The notes below the pieces were generated by a model. The model did no database searches and was not told the DNA's origin. It saw only the letters and a list, made by a program, of their open reading frames with translations. From NCBI GenBank assembly GCA_016868035.1, contig VGID01000024.1:1-55090 (forward strand): a stretch of DNA of 55,090 nt, written 5' to 3'. The first letter of the stretch is position 1; each line of letters starts with the position of its first letter. Shown here piece after piece: positions 8,277 to 16,231 of the stretch. The translations under genes were made by a program, and so were the position numbers. The stretch is from Betaproteobacteria bacterium. Its GTDB lineage: Bacteria; Pseudomonadota; Gammaproteobacteria; Burkholderiales; SG8-41.

Positions 8277-9245
8277 TCACATGGGCTTGAGCCCGATATC
8301 CCGCGCGACCTTGCCCCAGCGCTCCATGTCGCGGCGGATGCGCTCGGCGAAGAACTCGGGCGATTCGGTGTGGACCTCGAGCCCGTACGCGTCCAGCTTC
8401 TCGCGCACGTCGGGCAAGTTCACCGCGCGGTTCATCTCCTTGTTGAGCAGCACCACGATGTTGCGCGGCGTGCCGGCGGGCGCGATGAACCCGAACCAGC
8501 CGCTGTTCTCGTAGCCGGGCAGCGTTTCCGCGATCGTCGGGAAATCGGGGTACTTCGGCGAGCGCGTCGCGCGCCCGATGGCGAGGAGCCGCAGTTTCCC
8601 GGCCGCGATGTGGGCCTGGAGCGAGATGAAGGAGGTGATCGTCGCATCCACCCGCCCGCTCAAGAGATCGGTGAGCATGGGCGACACACCCTTGTAGGGC
8701 ACGTGGAGGTAGGTGAAGCCGCCCAGGGAGCGCAGCAGCTCGACCGAGAAGTGGATGAAGGCACCTTCCCCGTTGCTGCCGAAGGCGAGCTTGCCGGGGT
8801 TGGCCCGGCCGTAGGCGACGAGGTCCTTGACGTTCTTGAACGGCACGGTCGGATGCACGACCAGCCCCAGGAAATTCGTCACCGGGATCTGGATCGGAGC
8901 GAAGTCCTTGATCGAGTCGTAGGCCACGGTCTTGTGGGCGAGCGGCACGATCACCATGTTGCCGCCCTGTCCGCAGCCGATGGTGTAGCCGTCGGGCGGG
9001 GCCTTGGCGAGCAGCGCGAGCCCGATCTGGCCGCCGGCCCCCATGCGGTTGTCCACCGCGAAGGGCTGGCCGAGGCGCTCGCTGACCTTTTGGCCGATGA
9101 GCCGCGCGAGCACGTCGCAGCTGTCCCCCGGCGCCACGGGGATGATGACGCGGACGGGCCGGGTGGGGTAGGCCTGCGCGCTGGCGCTTGCCGCGGGCAG
9201 CGCGAGGGAAGCGAAAAGGACCAACGAGAGGGCGATGCGCATCAT
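8277..9245 (-). CDS. Bug/TctC-family periplasmic solute-binding receptor
   Basis: A 322-residue receptor with a clear signal peptide (MMRIALSLVLFASLALPAAS, cleavage near SAQA-YP). Bug landmarks are YPTRPVRVIIPV, AVDNRMGAGG, PPDGYT and HVPYKGVSPM. The first ligand loop reads APGDSCD instead of PPGGxxD, an unusual Cys-containing form. A GGAGG-like site precedes the ATG. It lies downstream of the acyl-CoA dehydrogenase/MaoC/MmgE group on the same strand, separated from it by a heptad palindrome. Confidence 0.92.
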   Translation of the reverse strand: MMRIALSLVLFASLALPAASASAQAYPTRPVRVIIPVAPGDSCDVLARLIGQKVSERLGQPFAVDNRMGAGGQIGLALLAKAPPDGYTIGCGQGGNMVIVPLAHKTVAYDSIKDFAPIQIPVTNFLGLVVHPTVPFKNVKDLVAYGRANPGKLAFGSNGEGAFIHFSVELLRSLGGFTYLHVPYKGVSPMLTDLLSGRVDATITSFISLQAHIAAGKLRLLAIGRATRSPKYPDFPTIAETLPGYENSGWFGFIAPAGTPRNIVVLLNKEMNRAVNLPDVREKLDAYGLEVHTESPEFFAERIRRDMERWGKVARDIGLKPM

Positions 9246-9317
9246 GGGAGGTCCTCCGTGTTGTTGGTTTGCCGGGGCGAAAAGTATGCCCGAAAAACGG
9301 GGAGGGGGCGAGACCCC

Positions 9318-9437
9318 TAGGCGAAAGTCGAAAGTCGAAAGGCGAAAGGAGAGAGGAGAGAGGCAGGACCCGGAAGGCGAAAGGCGAAAAGGAAGCTAGT
9401 AAACAGCTCTTACTTCCGACTTTCGACTTTCGACTTA
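9318..9437. repeat. Heptad palindrome
   Basis: The left arm has GCGAAAG/TCGAAAG units at 9320-9350, then GAGAGGA units. GCGAAAG units recur at 9376-9390, and the right arm has complementary CTTTCGA units at 9416-9435. It lies between the acyl-CoA dehydrogenase stop and the Bug gene start on the same strand. Confidence 0.8.
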
Positions 9438-9442
9438 GCGGG

Positions 9443-10615
9443 TCAAACGGGATACCGTTTGACCAGCTGCCTCGCAATGATGATCCGCTGCATCTCGTTC
9501 GTCCCCTCGCCGATCGCGAGCAGCGGCGCGTCGCGGTAGTAGCGCTCTATGTTGAACTCCGGGGAGTAGCCGTAGGCGCCGAGGATGCGCATCGCTTCGA
9601 TCGAGTTCTCGACCGCCGCCTCGCTCGCGTAGAGCTTCGCCATCCCGGCCTCCATGTCGCAGCGCTCGCCGCGCTCGAAAGCGCGCGCAGCCGACTCGGT
9701 GAGCAGCCGCGCCGCCTCCACCCGCGTCGCCATGTCGGCGAGCTTGATCTGGATCGCCTGGTGCTCCGCGATCGGCTTGCCGAAGGTCACGCGCTGCTGC
9801 GCGTAGGCGAGCGCCTCCTCGAGGCACGCGCGCGCGAGCCCGACGCCGCGCGCGGCGATGTTGATCCGCCCGAGCTCGAGCCCCGCGAGGATCTGCTGCA
9901 GCCCGCGCCCCTCCGCGCCGCCGATCACGTGATCGAGCGGCACCTTCACGTCCGCGAACTCGACCTCCCCGGTGTCGATGCCGCGGTAGCCAAGTTTTTT
10001 GAGCTTCTTCGCCTTGTAGCCCATCTTCTTCTCGACGAAGAGCAGGCTCATGCCGCGGTGCGGCGGATCGGCCGCGGGATCGGTCTTGACCAGCACCGCG
10101 AGCGCGTCGCCTTCGACACTGTTGGTGATCCAGGTCTTGGTGCCGTTCACGAGGTAGTGGCCGCTCTTCTCGTTGCGCACTGCGCGCGTGCGCACCGCCT
10201 GCAGATCGGTGCCGCAGCCGGGCTCGGTGAGCGCGATGCCGCAGCGCACCGCCCCGCTCGCGAGCTGCGGCAGCCAGCGCTGCTTCTGCTCCGGCGTGCC
10301 ATGGCGCTGCACCGCGGAGGCGACGATGAGATGCGAGTTGAACAGCCCCGAGAGCGACATCCAGACCGCGGAGACGCGCTCGATCACCCGGGTGTAGGTC
10401 GTGACCGGGAGCCCCAGCCCGCCGTATTCCTGCGCGATCGTCGCGCCGTAGAGCCCGAGCGCGGCGATGCCGTCGGCGAGCCCGCGCGGGTACTCGTCCG
10501 CCGCCTCGAGCGCGCGCACGCGCGGCTTCACCTCGCGCTCGAGAAAGCGCTCGACCGCGTCGAGGATCAGCCGCTCCTGCTCGTCGCCCGCGGCGGGTTT
10601 CGTTTTCTCGTTCAT
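9443..10615 (-). CDS. Acyl-CoA dehydrogenase
   Basis: A 390-residue flavoprotein of the acyl-CoA dehydrogenase family. It shows an all-helical N-terminal part, the ALTEPGCGTD motif, WITNS in the beta domain, and the C-terminal GEGTNEMQ motif with the catalytic base at Glu370. It oxidises an acyl-CoA at the alpha-beta bond and passes electrons to ETF. The acyl group is not readable. The start is the ATG at 10615; the in-frame extension upstream is repeat DNA. MaoC (hydratase-type) and MmgE/PrpD genes lie upstream on the same strand, which suggests one catabolic unit. Confidence 0.92.
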   Translation of the reverse strand: MNEKTKPAAGDEQERLILDAVERFLEREVKPRVRALEAADEYPRGLADGIAALGLYGATIAQEYGGLGLPVTTYTRVIERVSAVWMSLSGLFNSHLIVASAVQRHGTPEQKQRWLPQLASGAVRCGIALTEPGCGTDLQAVRTRAVRNEKSGHYLVNGTKTWITNSVEGDALAVLVKTDPAADPPHRGMSLLFVEKKMGYKAKKLKKLGYRGIDTGEVEFADVKVPLDHVIGGAEGRGLQQILAGLELGRINIAARGVGLARACLEEALAYAQQRVTFGKPIAEHQAIQIKLADMATRVEAARLLTESAARAFERGERCDMEAGMAKLYASEAAVENSIEAMRILGAYGYSPEFNIERYYRDAPLLAIGEGTNEMQRIIIARQLVKRYPV

Positions 10616-10629
10616 AGAATGCAACCGCA

Positions 10630-10731
10630 GATGAACATGGAGGATTGAGGACTGAGGATTGAGGATTGAGAGGCCAATTCGCGTTTCGCGATTCACGAAG
10701 TAGATCGGCGTGAATCGGCGTTTATCGGCGG
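10630..10731. repeat. 102-bp dispersed repeat, copy 1
   Basis: Contains four 7-bp units of the GAGGATT type followed by a segment with GCGATTCACGAAGTAGATCG and ATCGGCGTTTATCGGCGG. A copy in the same orientation at 35091-35192 differs at 5 of 102 positions. It lies between the MaoC and acyl-CoA dehydrogenase genes. Confidence 0.9.
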
Positions 10732-11255
10732 CTTCCTTTCTTGCCGCCAGCGCCGGCCGCCCCGTGGCCGCGCTTGGGCACCAGGAAGATCCGCTCGTAG
10801 GTCATCACCACCGTGCCGTCGGCCTTGCGCCCGGTCGTGCGCGCGGTGACGATGCCCGCGTTCGGGCGCGACGCGGACTCGCGCTTGTTAAGCACCTCCG
10901 ACTCGGCATAGAGGGTGTCGCCGACGAACACCGGCGCCGGCAAGCGGATGTCGGTCCACCCGAGGTTCGCAATCGCGTTCTGGCTGAGATCGCGCACGCT
11001 CATCCCGGTGACGATCGAGAGCGTGAGGCAGCTGTTCACGAGGATGCGTTCGAACTCGCCTTTCGCCGCGTACTCGGCGTCGAAATGCACCGGGTTCGTG
11101 TTCATCGTGAGCAGCGTGAACCAGGTGTTGTCGGCCTCCGAGATGGTGCGCCCCGGCCAGTGCGCGTAGATGTCGCCAACGGTGAAATCCTCGTAGTAGC
11201 GCCCGCCGGGCTCGCGCTGGCGCTTCGGCGCAATCTGCTTACGCTCTGCTGTCAT
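10722..11255 (-). CDS. MaoC-family dehydratase
   Basis: A 177-residue hot-dog-fold protein. The hydratase motif region is NTWFTLLTMNTNPVHFDAEY, with the Asn/Asp-His type active site, followed by GEFERILVNSCLTLSIVTGM and LPAPVFVGDTL. It probably hydrates an enoyl-CoA, which fits the acyl-CoA dehydrogenase encoded downstream on the same strand. The C-terminal tail (GHGAAGAGGKKGSRR) is low-complexity and lies next to the dispersed 102-bp repeat. The substrate is unknown. Confidence 0.88.
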   Translation of the reverse strand: MTAERKQIAPKRQREPGGRYYEDFTVGDIYAHWPGRTISEADNTWFTLLTMNTNPVHFDAEYAAKGEFERILVNSCLTLSIVTGMSVRDLSQNAIANLGWTDIRLPAPVFVGDTLYAESEVLNKRESASRPNAGIVTARTTGRKADGTVVMTYERIFLVPKRGHGAAGAGGKKGSRR

Positions 11256-11261
11256 TCTCTA

Positions 11262-11427
11262 ACGCCGTGAGTCGTGAGTCGTGAGTCGTGAGTCGTGAAT
11301 CGTGAAACGTCAATCGTCCAAGCGGCAGTCCGACGGGGCGAACCGGAGCAACGCTCTTGCCCATTACCGATTACCCGTTACCGGTTTTGATCGGCGTTCA
11401 TCGGCGTTCATCGGCGGTTCCGACAGC
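11262..11427. repeat. Heptad repeats (GTGAGTC type) and 10-bp repeats
   Basis: Five to seven units of GTGAGTC/GTGAATC/GTGAAAC at 11270-11308. Further on are CCATTAC/CGATTAC/CCGTTAC heptads (11360-11384) and a 10-bp repeat TCGGCGTTCA at 11390-11415 ending in ATCGGCGG. The same end sequence closes several other elements in this window. It lies between the MmgE/PrpD stop and the MaoC start. Confidence 0.8.
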
Positions 11428-11429
11428 TT

Positions 11430-12833
11430 TCACGCCACGCGGCGCGCGCCCATCGAGTCGGGCCGCGCAAGCCGCAGCACCGCGCCGGCGTCGCGCGCTT
11501 CCTCGAGCGCGAGCAGCCCGGCGGCAAGCGCATCCGCGCGCTCGCGGGGCAGGCACGGGCCGGCAAGCGCGTCAAACTTGGCGCGCAGCTCGGCGGCGGT
11601 GAGGAAGTTCGCCGGCTCGCCCTTGGGCGTCCGCACGTAGGCCTCGAATGCGCCGCGCCTGGTCTTGATTTTCACGCTTCCGCTCATCTCGGCCGGGAAA
11701 TCCGCCTGCGCCTTCGGATCCACGCACGTCCGTACCCGCTTGCACAGCGCGAGCGTAGCGGGGTCCGCGAGGTGCGGCCCGTAGTCGTCCCACGCGAAGC
11801 CGCCGGTACGCAGCGCGACCGAGGCGCAGAACGCCATCGAGAACTGGCCGTCCACCACTGATTTCGGCGATTGCTTGGCGGATTCCGGATCACCGATCAG
11901 CTTCCAGCCCGGCTCGGGCAGGCCGACGGTGACCTCTTCGACATCCTCCGCGCGGATGCCGTGCTCGCGCGCAAGCGCGAGGATGCCGTCGATCGGGGCG
12001 TGGCTGTAGCGGCACGAGGGGTACGGCTTCACCGCGATCTTGAGCGTCTCCCAGCGCCGGCCGAGCCCGTCCACCGCCTTCTTGTGGTCGGAGGCGGGCG
12101 CGTAGCCGTGCAGGAAGCCCCACTTGCCCTCGATCGCGTCGCCGGCGCCCTTGTAGCCCTCGCGCGCGAGGGTTGCCGCGATCAGCCCGCACATCGCCGC
12201 GTGGCCGACGTGGGAGCGCTTGGTCCAGGCGCCGTTCACGAGGTACTGCATCGAGCCCGCGGACATGCTGAGCACGATGCCGAATGCGTTCCCGTAGCCT
12301 TCCGGGTCGAGCCGCAGCAGGCGTCCCGCCGCCGCCGCCGCCGCGAAGGCGCCGCACGTCGCGGTCGGATGGAAGCCCCGGTCGTAGTGCGCCGCCGGGT
12401 CGAGCGCGAGCGAGAGCCGGATCTGCACTTCGTAGCCGGCGACGATGGCCGCGATCAGCGCTTTTCCGTCGGCGCTGGCCATCTCCGCGGCGGCGAACGC
12501 GGCGGGCACGATCGGCGCGCTCGGGTGCAGCGAGCCGGAGGCGTGCGTGTCGTCGAAGTCGAGCGAATGGCCGAGCGTGCCGTTCAGCATCGCCGCCCCC
12601 GGCGGCGTGTAGCCCGCGGCATCCCCGAACACCGTGCAGGGCCCGCCCGCGAGCCCGAGGCTCGTTACGGCCGAGACCATCGAGGGCGTGGACTCCGCTT
12701 CGTGACGCGCGCGCAGCATGTTTCCGGCGAGGTCGAGGACGAGCACCTTGACGCGCTCGCGCACCTCGCCGGGCAGCGCATCGTAGGAAAGCCCGGCGAC
12801 GAATTGGGATAGCTCGCGTGTGACGGCGGTCAT
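11430..12833 (-). CDS. MmgE/PrpD-family protein
   Basis: A 467-residue protein of the MmgE/PrpD family. It has the typical N-terminal helical segment, DFDDTHASGSLHPSAPIVPA near residues 90-110, GFHPTATCG, KPYPSCRYSHAPID in the second domain, and a C-terminal helical tail. Known members are 2-methylcitrate dehydratase and itaconate- or aconitate-related enzymes; many paralogues have unknown substrates. It is the first gene of a minus-strand group with MaoC and an acyl-CoA dehydrogenase. A GGAGGAC ribosome site precedes the ATG. Confidence 0.9.
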   Translation of the reverse strand: MTAVTRELSQFVAGLSYDALPGEVRERVKVLVLDLAGNMLRARHEAESTPSMVSAVTSLGLAGGPCTVFGDAAGYTPPGAAMLNGTLGHSLDFDDTHASGSLHPSAPIVPAAFAAAEMASADGKALIAAIVAGYEVQIRLSLALDPAAHYDRGFHPTATCGAFAAAAAAGRLLRLDPEGYGNAFGIVLSMSAGSMQYLVNGAWTKRSHVGHAAMCGLIAATLAREGYKGAGDAIEGKWGFLHGYAPASDHKKAVDGLGRRWETLKIAVKPYPSCRYSHAPIDGILALAREHGIRAEDVEEVTVGLPEPGWKLIGDPESAKQSPKSVVDGQFSMAFCASVALRTGGFAWDDYGPHLADPATLALCKRVRTCVDPKAQADFPAEMSGSVKIKTRRGAFEAYVRTPKGEPANFLTAAELRAKFDALAGPCLPRERADALAAGLLALEEARDAGAVLRLARPDSMGARRVA

Positions 12834-12926
12834 GGGGGTCCTCCTGGAACCGGATCGAATGTATCCGCGTGAGGCAAGGAAAACATGATAAGAGACCGGC
12901 TCGGCCGCGGCAACACGACGCCATTT

Positions 12927-13062
12927 GAAGGCGAAAGTCGGAAGTCGGAGGGCGAAAGTAGCTGAAACGCGATGAGAACTGATGACTGACGACTGACGAG
13001 CGACGAGAGACTAGAGACGAGAAGTAGTAGGCGGGAACGCCGTAAACTAGCCACCAGTCACG
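12927..13062. repeat. Heptad repeats ending in a 50-bp direct repeat (left copy)
   Basis: GAAAG-type heptads (12930-12958), the linker AGTAGCTGAAAC, GAC-type heptads (12980-13010), then a 50-bp segment at 13013-13062 that recurs without a mismatch at 14258-14307. The two 50-bp copies bracket the HepT/MntA module in the same orientation. Confidence 0.9.
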
Positions 13063-13087
13063 CCGTTCAGGCCCGAGTGACGAGCGG

Positions 13088-13441
13088 TTACCTCGGCTTC
13101 GGAGCGGACAGGAAGCGCTCCAGTTGAGTAATGAGAGCGGGCAGTTCTTTCACCGCGGTCATGAACAACCTCTCGTGGTCGATCCTGCCGTACTCGTGGG
13201 CTAGAATGTTCCGCAACCCGATCATCGCGCGCCACGGCACCTGCGGGTGCGCCGCGCGAAAAGTTGCGCTCACGCGCCCCGCTGCTTCGCCCAGCAGCTC
13301 CATACTCCGCTCAAGCGCAAGCGTGCGCAGGCGGTCGCGACGGAGGCTCTCAGCCGTGGCTCCGGCCACAATGCCCGTCGCATCCCGAGCGGACTGAAGC
13401 ATGTCCCAGAGGATTGCGGCATCCCGCTCTTCAGGCCGCAT
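13088..13441 (-). CDS. hepT: HepT-like (DUF86) toxin
   Basis: A 117-residue all-helical HEPN protein. The RNase-type motif R-x4-H-x-Y is intact: Arg77, His82 and Tyr84 in RNILAHEY. HepT toxins are paired with an MntA nucleotidyltransferase that neutralises them by adding AMP to the Tyr of this motif. The gene overlaps the 3' end of the nucleotidyltransferase gene by 11 bases, which fixes the start at the ATG at 13441. The pair is flanked by 50-bp direct repeats. Confidence 0.88.
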   Translation of the reverse strand: MRPEERDAAILWDMLQSARDATGIVAGATAESLRRDRLRTLALERSMELLGEAAGRVSATFRAAHPQVPWRAMIGLRNILAHEYGRIDHERLFMTAVKELPALITQLERFLSAPKPR

Positions 13442-14084
13442 AGAGTTCCCGCAGATCCTTGAGGATGGATTGCTGGCGGTATGGGTTTTCCAGTATCGCG
13501 GGCGTGGCCAGGTCCACCTTGCGCCCGAACAGTCTCGAAAGCTCGTCCCGCATCTCCACCATGTCAAAGAGGCTCGCCTGAGCGCCTTTCTCGAATTCGA
13601 CGAGCACGTCTACGTCACTCGCCCCGGTCGCGTCCCCTCGCGCCGCCGAGCCGAACACACCCAGGCGCTTGATGTGATGGCGGCGGCAGAACGCCGCGAG
13701 GCGGCGTTTTGGTACGTTGACTGGCTGGCCACGGCCGACAACATACTCGGCGCGCGGGCTATGCACGGCTCGCAGGTGCGGCCCGCTTGCGGCGGAATAG
13801 GCGGGCCTGATGATCTTCTGCACAATCGCGGCGAGTTCGTCGAAGATCGGCGACTGCCGGTTCGCCTGGTAATGCCTCTGGTTGCCAATGCGCGTTACCG
13901 TGACTAGGCCGGCGGCGGTCAGTCGTTTCAGCTCGCGCTGCACGGTACCGATGCCGGCCTTGGCGTGGCGCACGATCTCATTGGCGTAAAAGCTTCGGTC
14001 GGGATCGCCGAACAGCAGCCCGAGCACGCCACGCTGGGTCTTCGAAAACAGGGTTTCGGAGAGATCCGCTTTGGTCATTCCCAT
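13431..14084 (-). CDS. mntA: MntA-like nucleotidyltransferase antitoxin with N-terminal winged helix
   Basis: A 217-residue two-domain protein. Residues about 14-75 form a winged helix-turn-helix of the ArsR/MarR-like type (ANEIVRHAKAGIGTVQRELK, then VTVTRIGNQRHYQA). Residues about 125-217 are a minimal nucleotidyltransferase with GSAARG at 145-150 and the metal-binding pair Asp157/Asp159 (SDVDV). Typical MntA has only the second domain. The fusion suggests one protein that both represses the operon and AMPylates HepT (inference). A second in-frame ATG lies six bases downstream. An inverted repeat covers both starts. Confidence 0.87.
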   Translation of the reverse strand: MGMTKADLSETLFSKTQRGVLGLLFGDPDRSFYANEIVRHAKAGIGTVQRELKRLTAAGLVTVTRIGNQRHYQANRQSPIFDELAAIVQKIIRPAYSAASGPHLRAVHSPRAEYVVGRGQPVNVPKRRLAAFCRRHHIKRLGVFGSAARGDATGASDVDVLVEFEKGAQASLFDMVEMRDELSRLFGRKVDLATPAILENPYRQQSILKDLRELYAA

Positions 14085-14093
14085 ATTGGGAAT
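14077..14093. promoter_or_regulatory. Inverted repeat over the MntA start, probable operator
   Basis: ATTCCCA-TAT-TGGGAAT is a perfect 7-bp inverted repeat with a 3-bp centre. It lies exactly over the start codons of the winged-helix/nucleotidyltransferase gene. The sequence just upstream holds the only -10-like stretch, so a bound repressor would block transcription or initiation. Binding by the gene's own wHTH domain is inference. Confidence 0.6.
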
Positions 14094-14154
14094 GATACAT
14101 CCCGTTTAGGGGTAATGGCAATGCCTCGCGTGAGGATGGGTCGAAGGCGGAAAA

Positions 14155-14345
14155 CCCAAGGCGAAAGTCGAAAGTCGAAAGGCGAAAGGAGAAAGTGGGC
14201 GAGCCCCAAGTCGAAAGTCGAAAAGAGGAAGGGGCTGAAACCTGGTAACGACTGACGAGAGACGAGAAGTAGTAGGCGGGAACGCCGTAAACTAGCCACC
14301 AGTCACGAGAAACGAGAAACGAGAGACGAGCCACGAGTCACTGTT
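14155..14345. repeat. Heptad repeats with the right copy of the 50-bp direct repeat
   Basis: GAAAG-type heptads at 14158-14225, then GAC-type units, the 50-bp direct repeat at 14258-14307, and GAGAAAC/GAGAGAC/GAGCCAC heptads to about 14340. The stretch 14094-14414 has no gene. It separates the divergent MntA and UGSC-partner genes. Confidence 0.88.
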
Positions 14346-14414
14346 TCTCCAGAGCACGTCGCTCCGCCGTTTGTGGGAAAATAGCGCATTAGGTAGTTGC
14401 GTCTGGAAATCGAA

Positions 14415-15542
14415 ATGGCACAGGACGCTCCCGTCAAATCCCCGTCGCAGGAAAAGGCAGCGCAGGTGCCCGAGGGCACCGATCTCATCGAGTGGTACTA
14501 CGAGCGGGGATATTCCGACGGTTTTCCGCTCGTGCCGCCGACGCCCGCGAAGGTTGCGGCGGCGCTGGACGCGCTCGGCGGCGATCCGGGACACTTCGTC
14601 GCGCGCGTGCCGCCGCGCTGGGGCAGCTTAACGCGCGAAGTGCTCGCGGTGAACATGGTGATGGCGGGATGCCGGCCCGAGTATGCGCCGGTCGTACAGG
14701 CCGCGATGCTCGCGCTGTGCGCGCCGCCGTTCAATCTCAACGGCGTGCAGGCGACCACGCACATGGCGTGCCCGCTGTTGGTGGTGAACGGCCCGATCCG
14801 GAACACGATCGGGATGAACGCCGGATGCAATGTGTTCGGCTCGGGCAACCGCGCGAACGCGACCATCGGGCGCGCGCTGCGGCTCGTGTTGCTCAACGTC
14901 GGCGGCGGCTGGCCGGGATTGCTCGACAAGAGCACGCTCGGCCATCCTGGCAAGTACACCTACTGCATCGCCGAGAACGAGGAGCTGAGCCCGTTCGCGC
15001 CCTACCACGTCGAGAAGGGCTACAAGCCGGAGGACTCCACCGTTTTCGTGCTCGCCGCCGAGCCGCCGCACAGCGTCACCAACCACTACGCGAACGACCC
15101 GGAGGGCATCCTCGACAGCGTGTGCTCCGCGATGAGCACGATCTGCAACAACAACGCGGTCTCAGCCGGGCACTGCGCGGTGGTCCTCAGTCCCGAGCAT
15201 TCCGCCACCATCGCCAAGCACGGCTGGAAGCGGCACGATATCCGCCATTACCTGTGGGCGCATTCGGGCAACCGCTGGGACGATCTCTACGGAAAAGGCC
15301 GCTACGGCAAGGTCTACAACCGCAACCTCCCGGTATGGTACAAGCGCGAGCCCGACGCGCGCACGCCGATCGTGCCGAGCCCGGACAACATCCATCTCTT
15401 CATCGCCGGGGGCGAGGCCGGGCGCTTCTCCGCGTTCATCCCGGGTTGGGGGCACATGTCCACGCCGGTGCTGCGCGCGGTGGACGGCGCCGCGCCGTCC
15501 TCGGGCGGCCCGCAGTGCGTGGATGGCACTTGCTATCTCTAG
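14415..15542 (+). CDS. UGSC-selenoprotein partner protein, copy 1
   Basis: A 375-residue protein of a family I cannot name. It is clearly paralogous to the protein at 20078-21181. Shared blocks are YSDGFPLVPPT (here) against WSDGLPVVPPT, AGCRPEY against AGCDPEC, VNGP, IGRALRLVLLNVGG, and GHPGKYTYCIAENE against GQPGKYTFCCAENE. Cys86 and Cys184 are conserved between the two. This copy alone ends in CVDGTCYL. No signal peptide or membrane segment is visible. The start at 14415 was chosen over an upstream TTG. The selenoprotein gene follows 109 bp downstream, so the two probably form one functional pair. Confidence 0.75.
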   Translation: MAQDAPVKSPSQEKAAQVPEGTDLIEWYYERGYSDGFPLVPPTPAKVAAALDALGGDPGHFVARVPPRWGSLTREVLAVNMVMAGCRPEYAPVVQAAMLALCAPPFNLNGVQATTHMACPLLVVNGPIRNTIGMNAGCNVFGSGNRANATIGRALRLVLLNVGGGWPGLLDKSTLGHPGKYTYCIAENEELSPFAPYHVEKGYKPEDSTVFVLAAEPPHSVTNHYANDPEGILDSVCSAMSTICNNNAVSAGHCAVVLSPEHSATIAKHGWKRHDIRHYLWAHSGNRWDDLYGKGRYGKVYNRNLPVWYKREPDARTPIVPSPDNIHLFIAGGEAGRFSAFIPGWGHMSTPVLRAVDGAAPSSGGPQCVDGTCYL

Positions 15543-15544
15543 AA

Positions 15545-15637
15545 GCGTGGATCGAGGATCGAGGATTGGGGATTGAGGGCTTTCCTCATTACTCATCAGC
15601 AAGACCCGGAACACTGAACCCGGAACCCGGAACTTAC
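15545..15637. repeat. Heptad repeats (GGATTGA and GGAACCC types)
   Basis: GGATCGA/GGATTGG/GGATTGA units at 15549-15580, a short opposite arm with CCTCATTACTCATC, then GGAACAC/TGAACCC/GGAACCC heptads to about 15634. It lies between the partner and selenoprotein genes, ending just before the AGGAG ribosome site at 15641. Confidence 0.75.
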
Positions 15638-15651
15638 AGTAGGAGCACGCG

Positions 15652-16185
15652 ATGATGAAGACGATACCGACGTATGACCCGCGCGGCGTGGTGGAAGCGG
15701 CGCCGATCGCGCCTGCTTCCCGCGCAAAGAGCCTGAAGGGGCTGCGCCTGGGCATCCTCGACAACACCAAGTGGAACGCGAACAAGCTGCTGCGCGGAGT
15801 GCGCGACCGGCTCGCGGAAAAGCACGGTTTTGGCGCGGTGAATTATTATCGCAAGGACAGTTTTTCGCTCAACGCCGCGCCCGAGCTCCTCGACGAGATC
15901 GCCGCGAACAACGACGTGGTGATGACCGCCATCGCCGACTGAGGGTCGTGCACGTCGTGCTGTATGCACGACACGGTGATGCTGGAGGCGAAGGGCCGTC
16001 CGACGGCCATAATCGTCACCACGGAGTTCGTGCTCGAGGCGCAGACGCAGCGCGATGCGCTGGGCATGGCGGCGCTCGAGCCGGTCGTGATCACGCACCC
16101 GCTGAGCTCGCTCACCGAGGCGGAGATCGGCGCGCGCATCGAGCAGGCGCTGCCGCAGATCGAGCGCGTGTGGCTCGGCGGCTAG
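15652..16185 (+). CDS. UGSC-family selenoprotein, copy 1 (UGA codon 97 read as Sec)
   Basis: A 177-residue protein read through an in-frame TGA at 15940-15942. Around it the sequence is IADUGSCTSCCMHDTVM, the U-G-S-C motif of the family NCBI calls UGSC (seleno)protein. The frame stays open for 80 codons after the TGA with continuous homology to copy 2 at 19551 (HDTVMLEAKGRPTAIIVTT against HDSIEVAKRGRAAVTICST). A 7-bp hairpin begins 12 bases after the TGA. AGGAG precedes the first ATG. The family's reaction is not known to me; the Sec/Cys pair suggests thiol/selenol redox chemistry (inference). Standard gene callers would split it into two ORFs. Confidence 0.9.
15954..15972 (+). promoter_or_regulatory. 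bSECIS-like hairpin, copy 1
   Basis: GTCGTGC-TGTAT-GCACGAC: a perfect 7-bp stem with a 5-nt loop. The loop starts 19 nt after the UGA codon and has G as its second base, as expected for bacterial SECIS elements. The second selenoprotein has a hairpin of the same size at the same distance, with the closing pair changed from C-G to G-C. Confidence 0.85.
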
Positions 16186-16231
16186 GCGCGCGCAGAAGCG
16201 ATAACGGGCAAACGCGCCGCCGGCGCGAAGA

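Noticed and set aside
15652-15942. Truncated gene or pseudogene ending at TGA 15940
   Set aside because: The frame continues with clear homology to the second locus, and both genes have the same UGA-GSC motif and hairpin. Recoding explains this better than two identical nonsense mutations.
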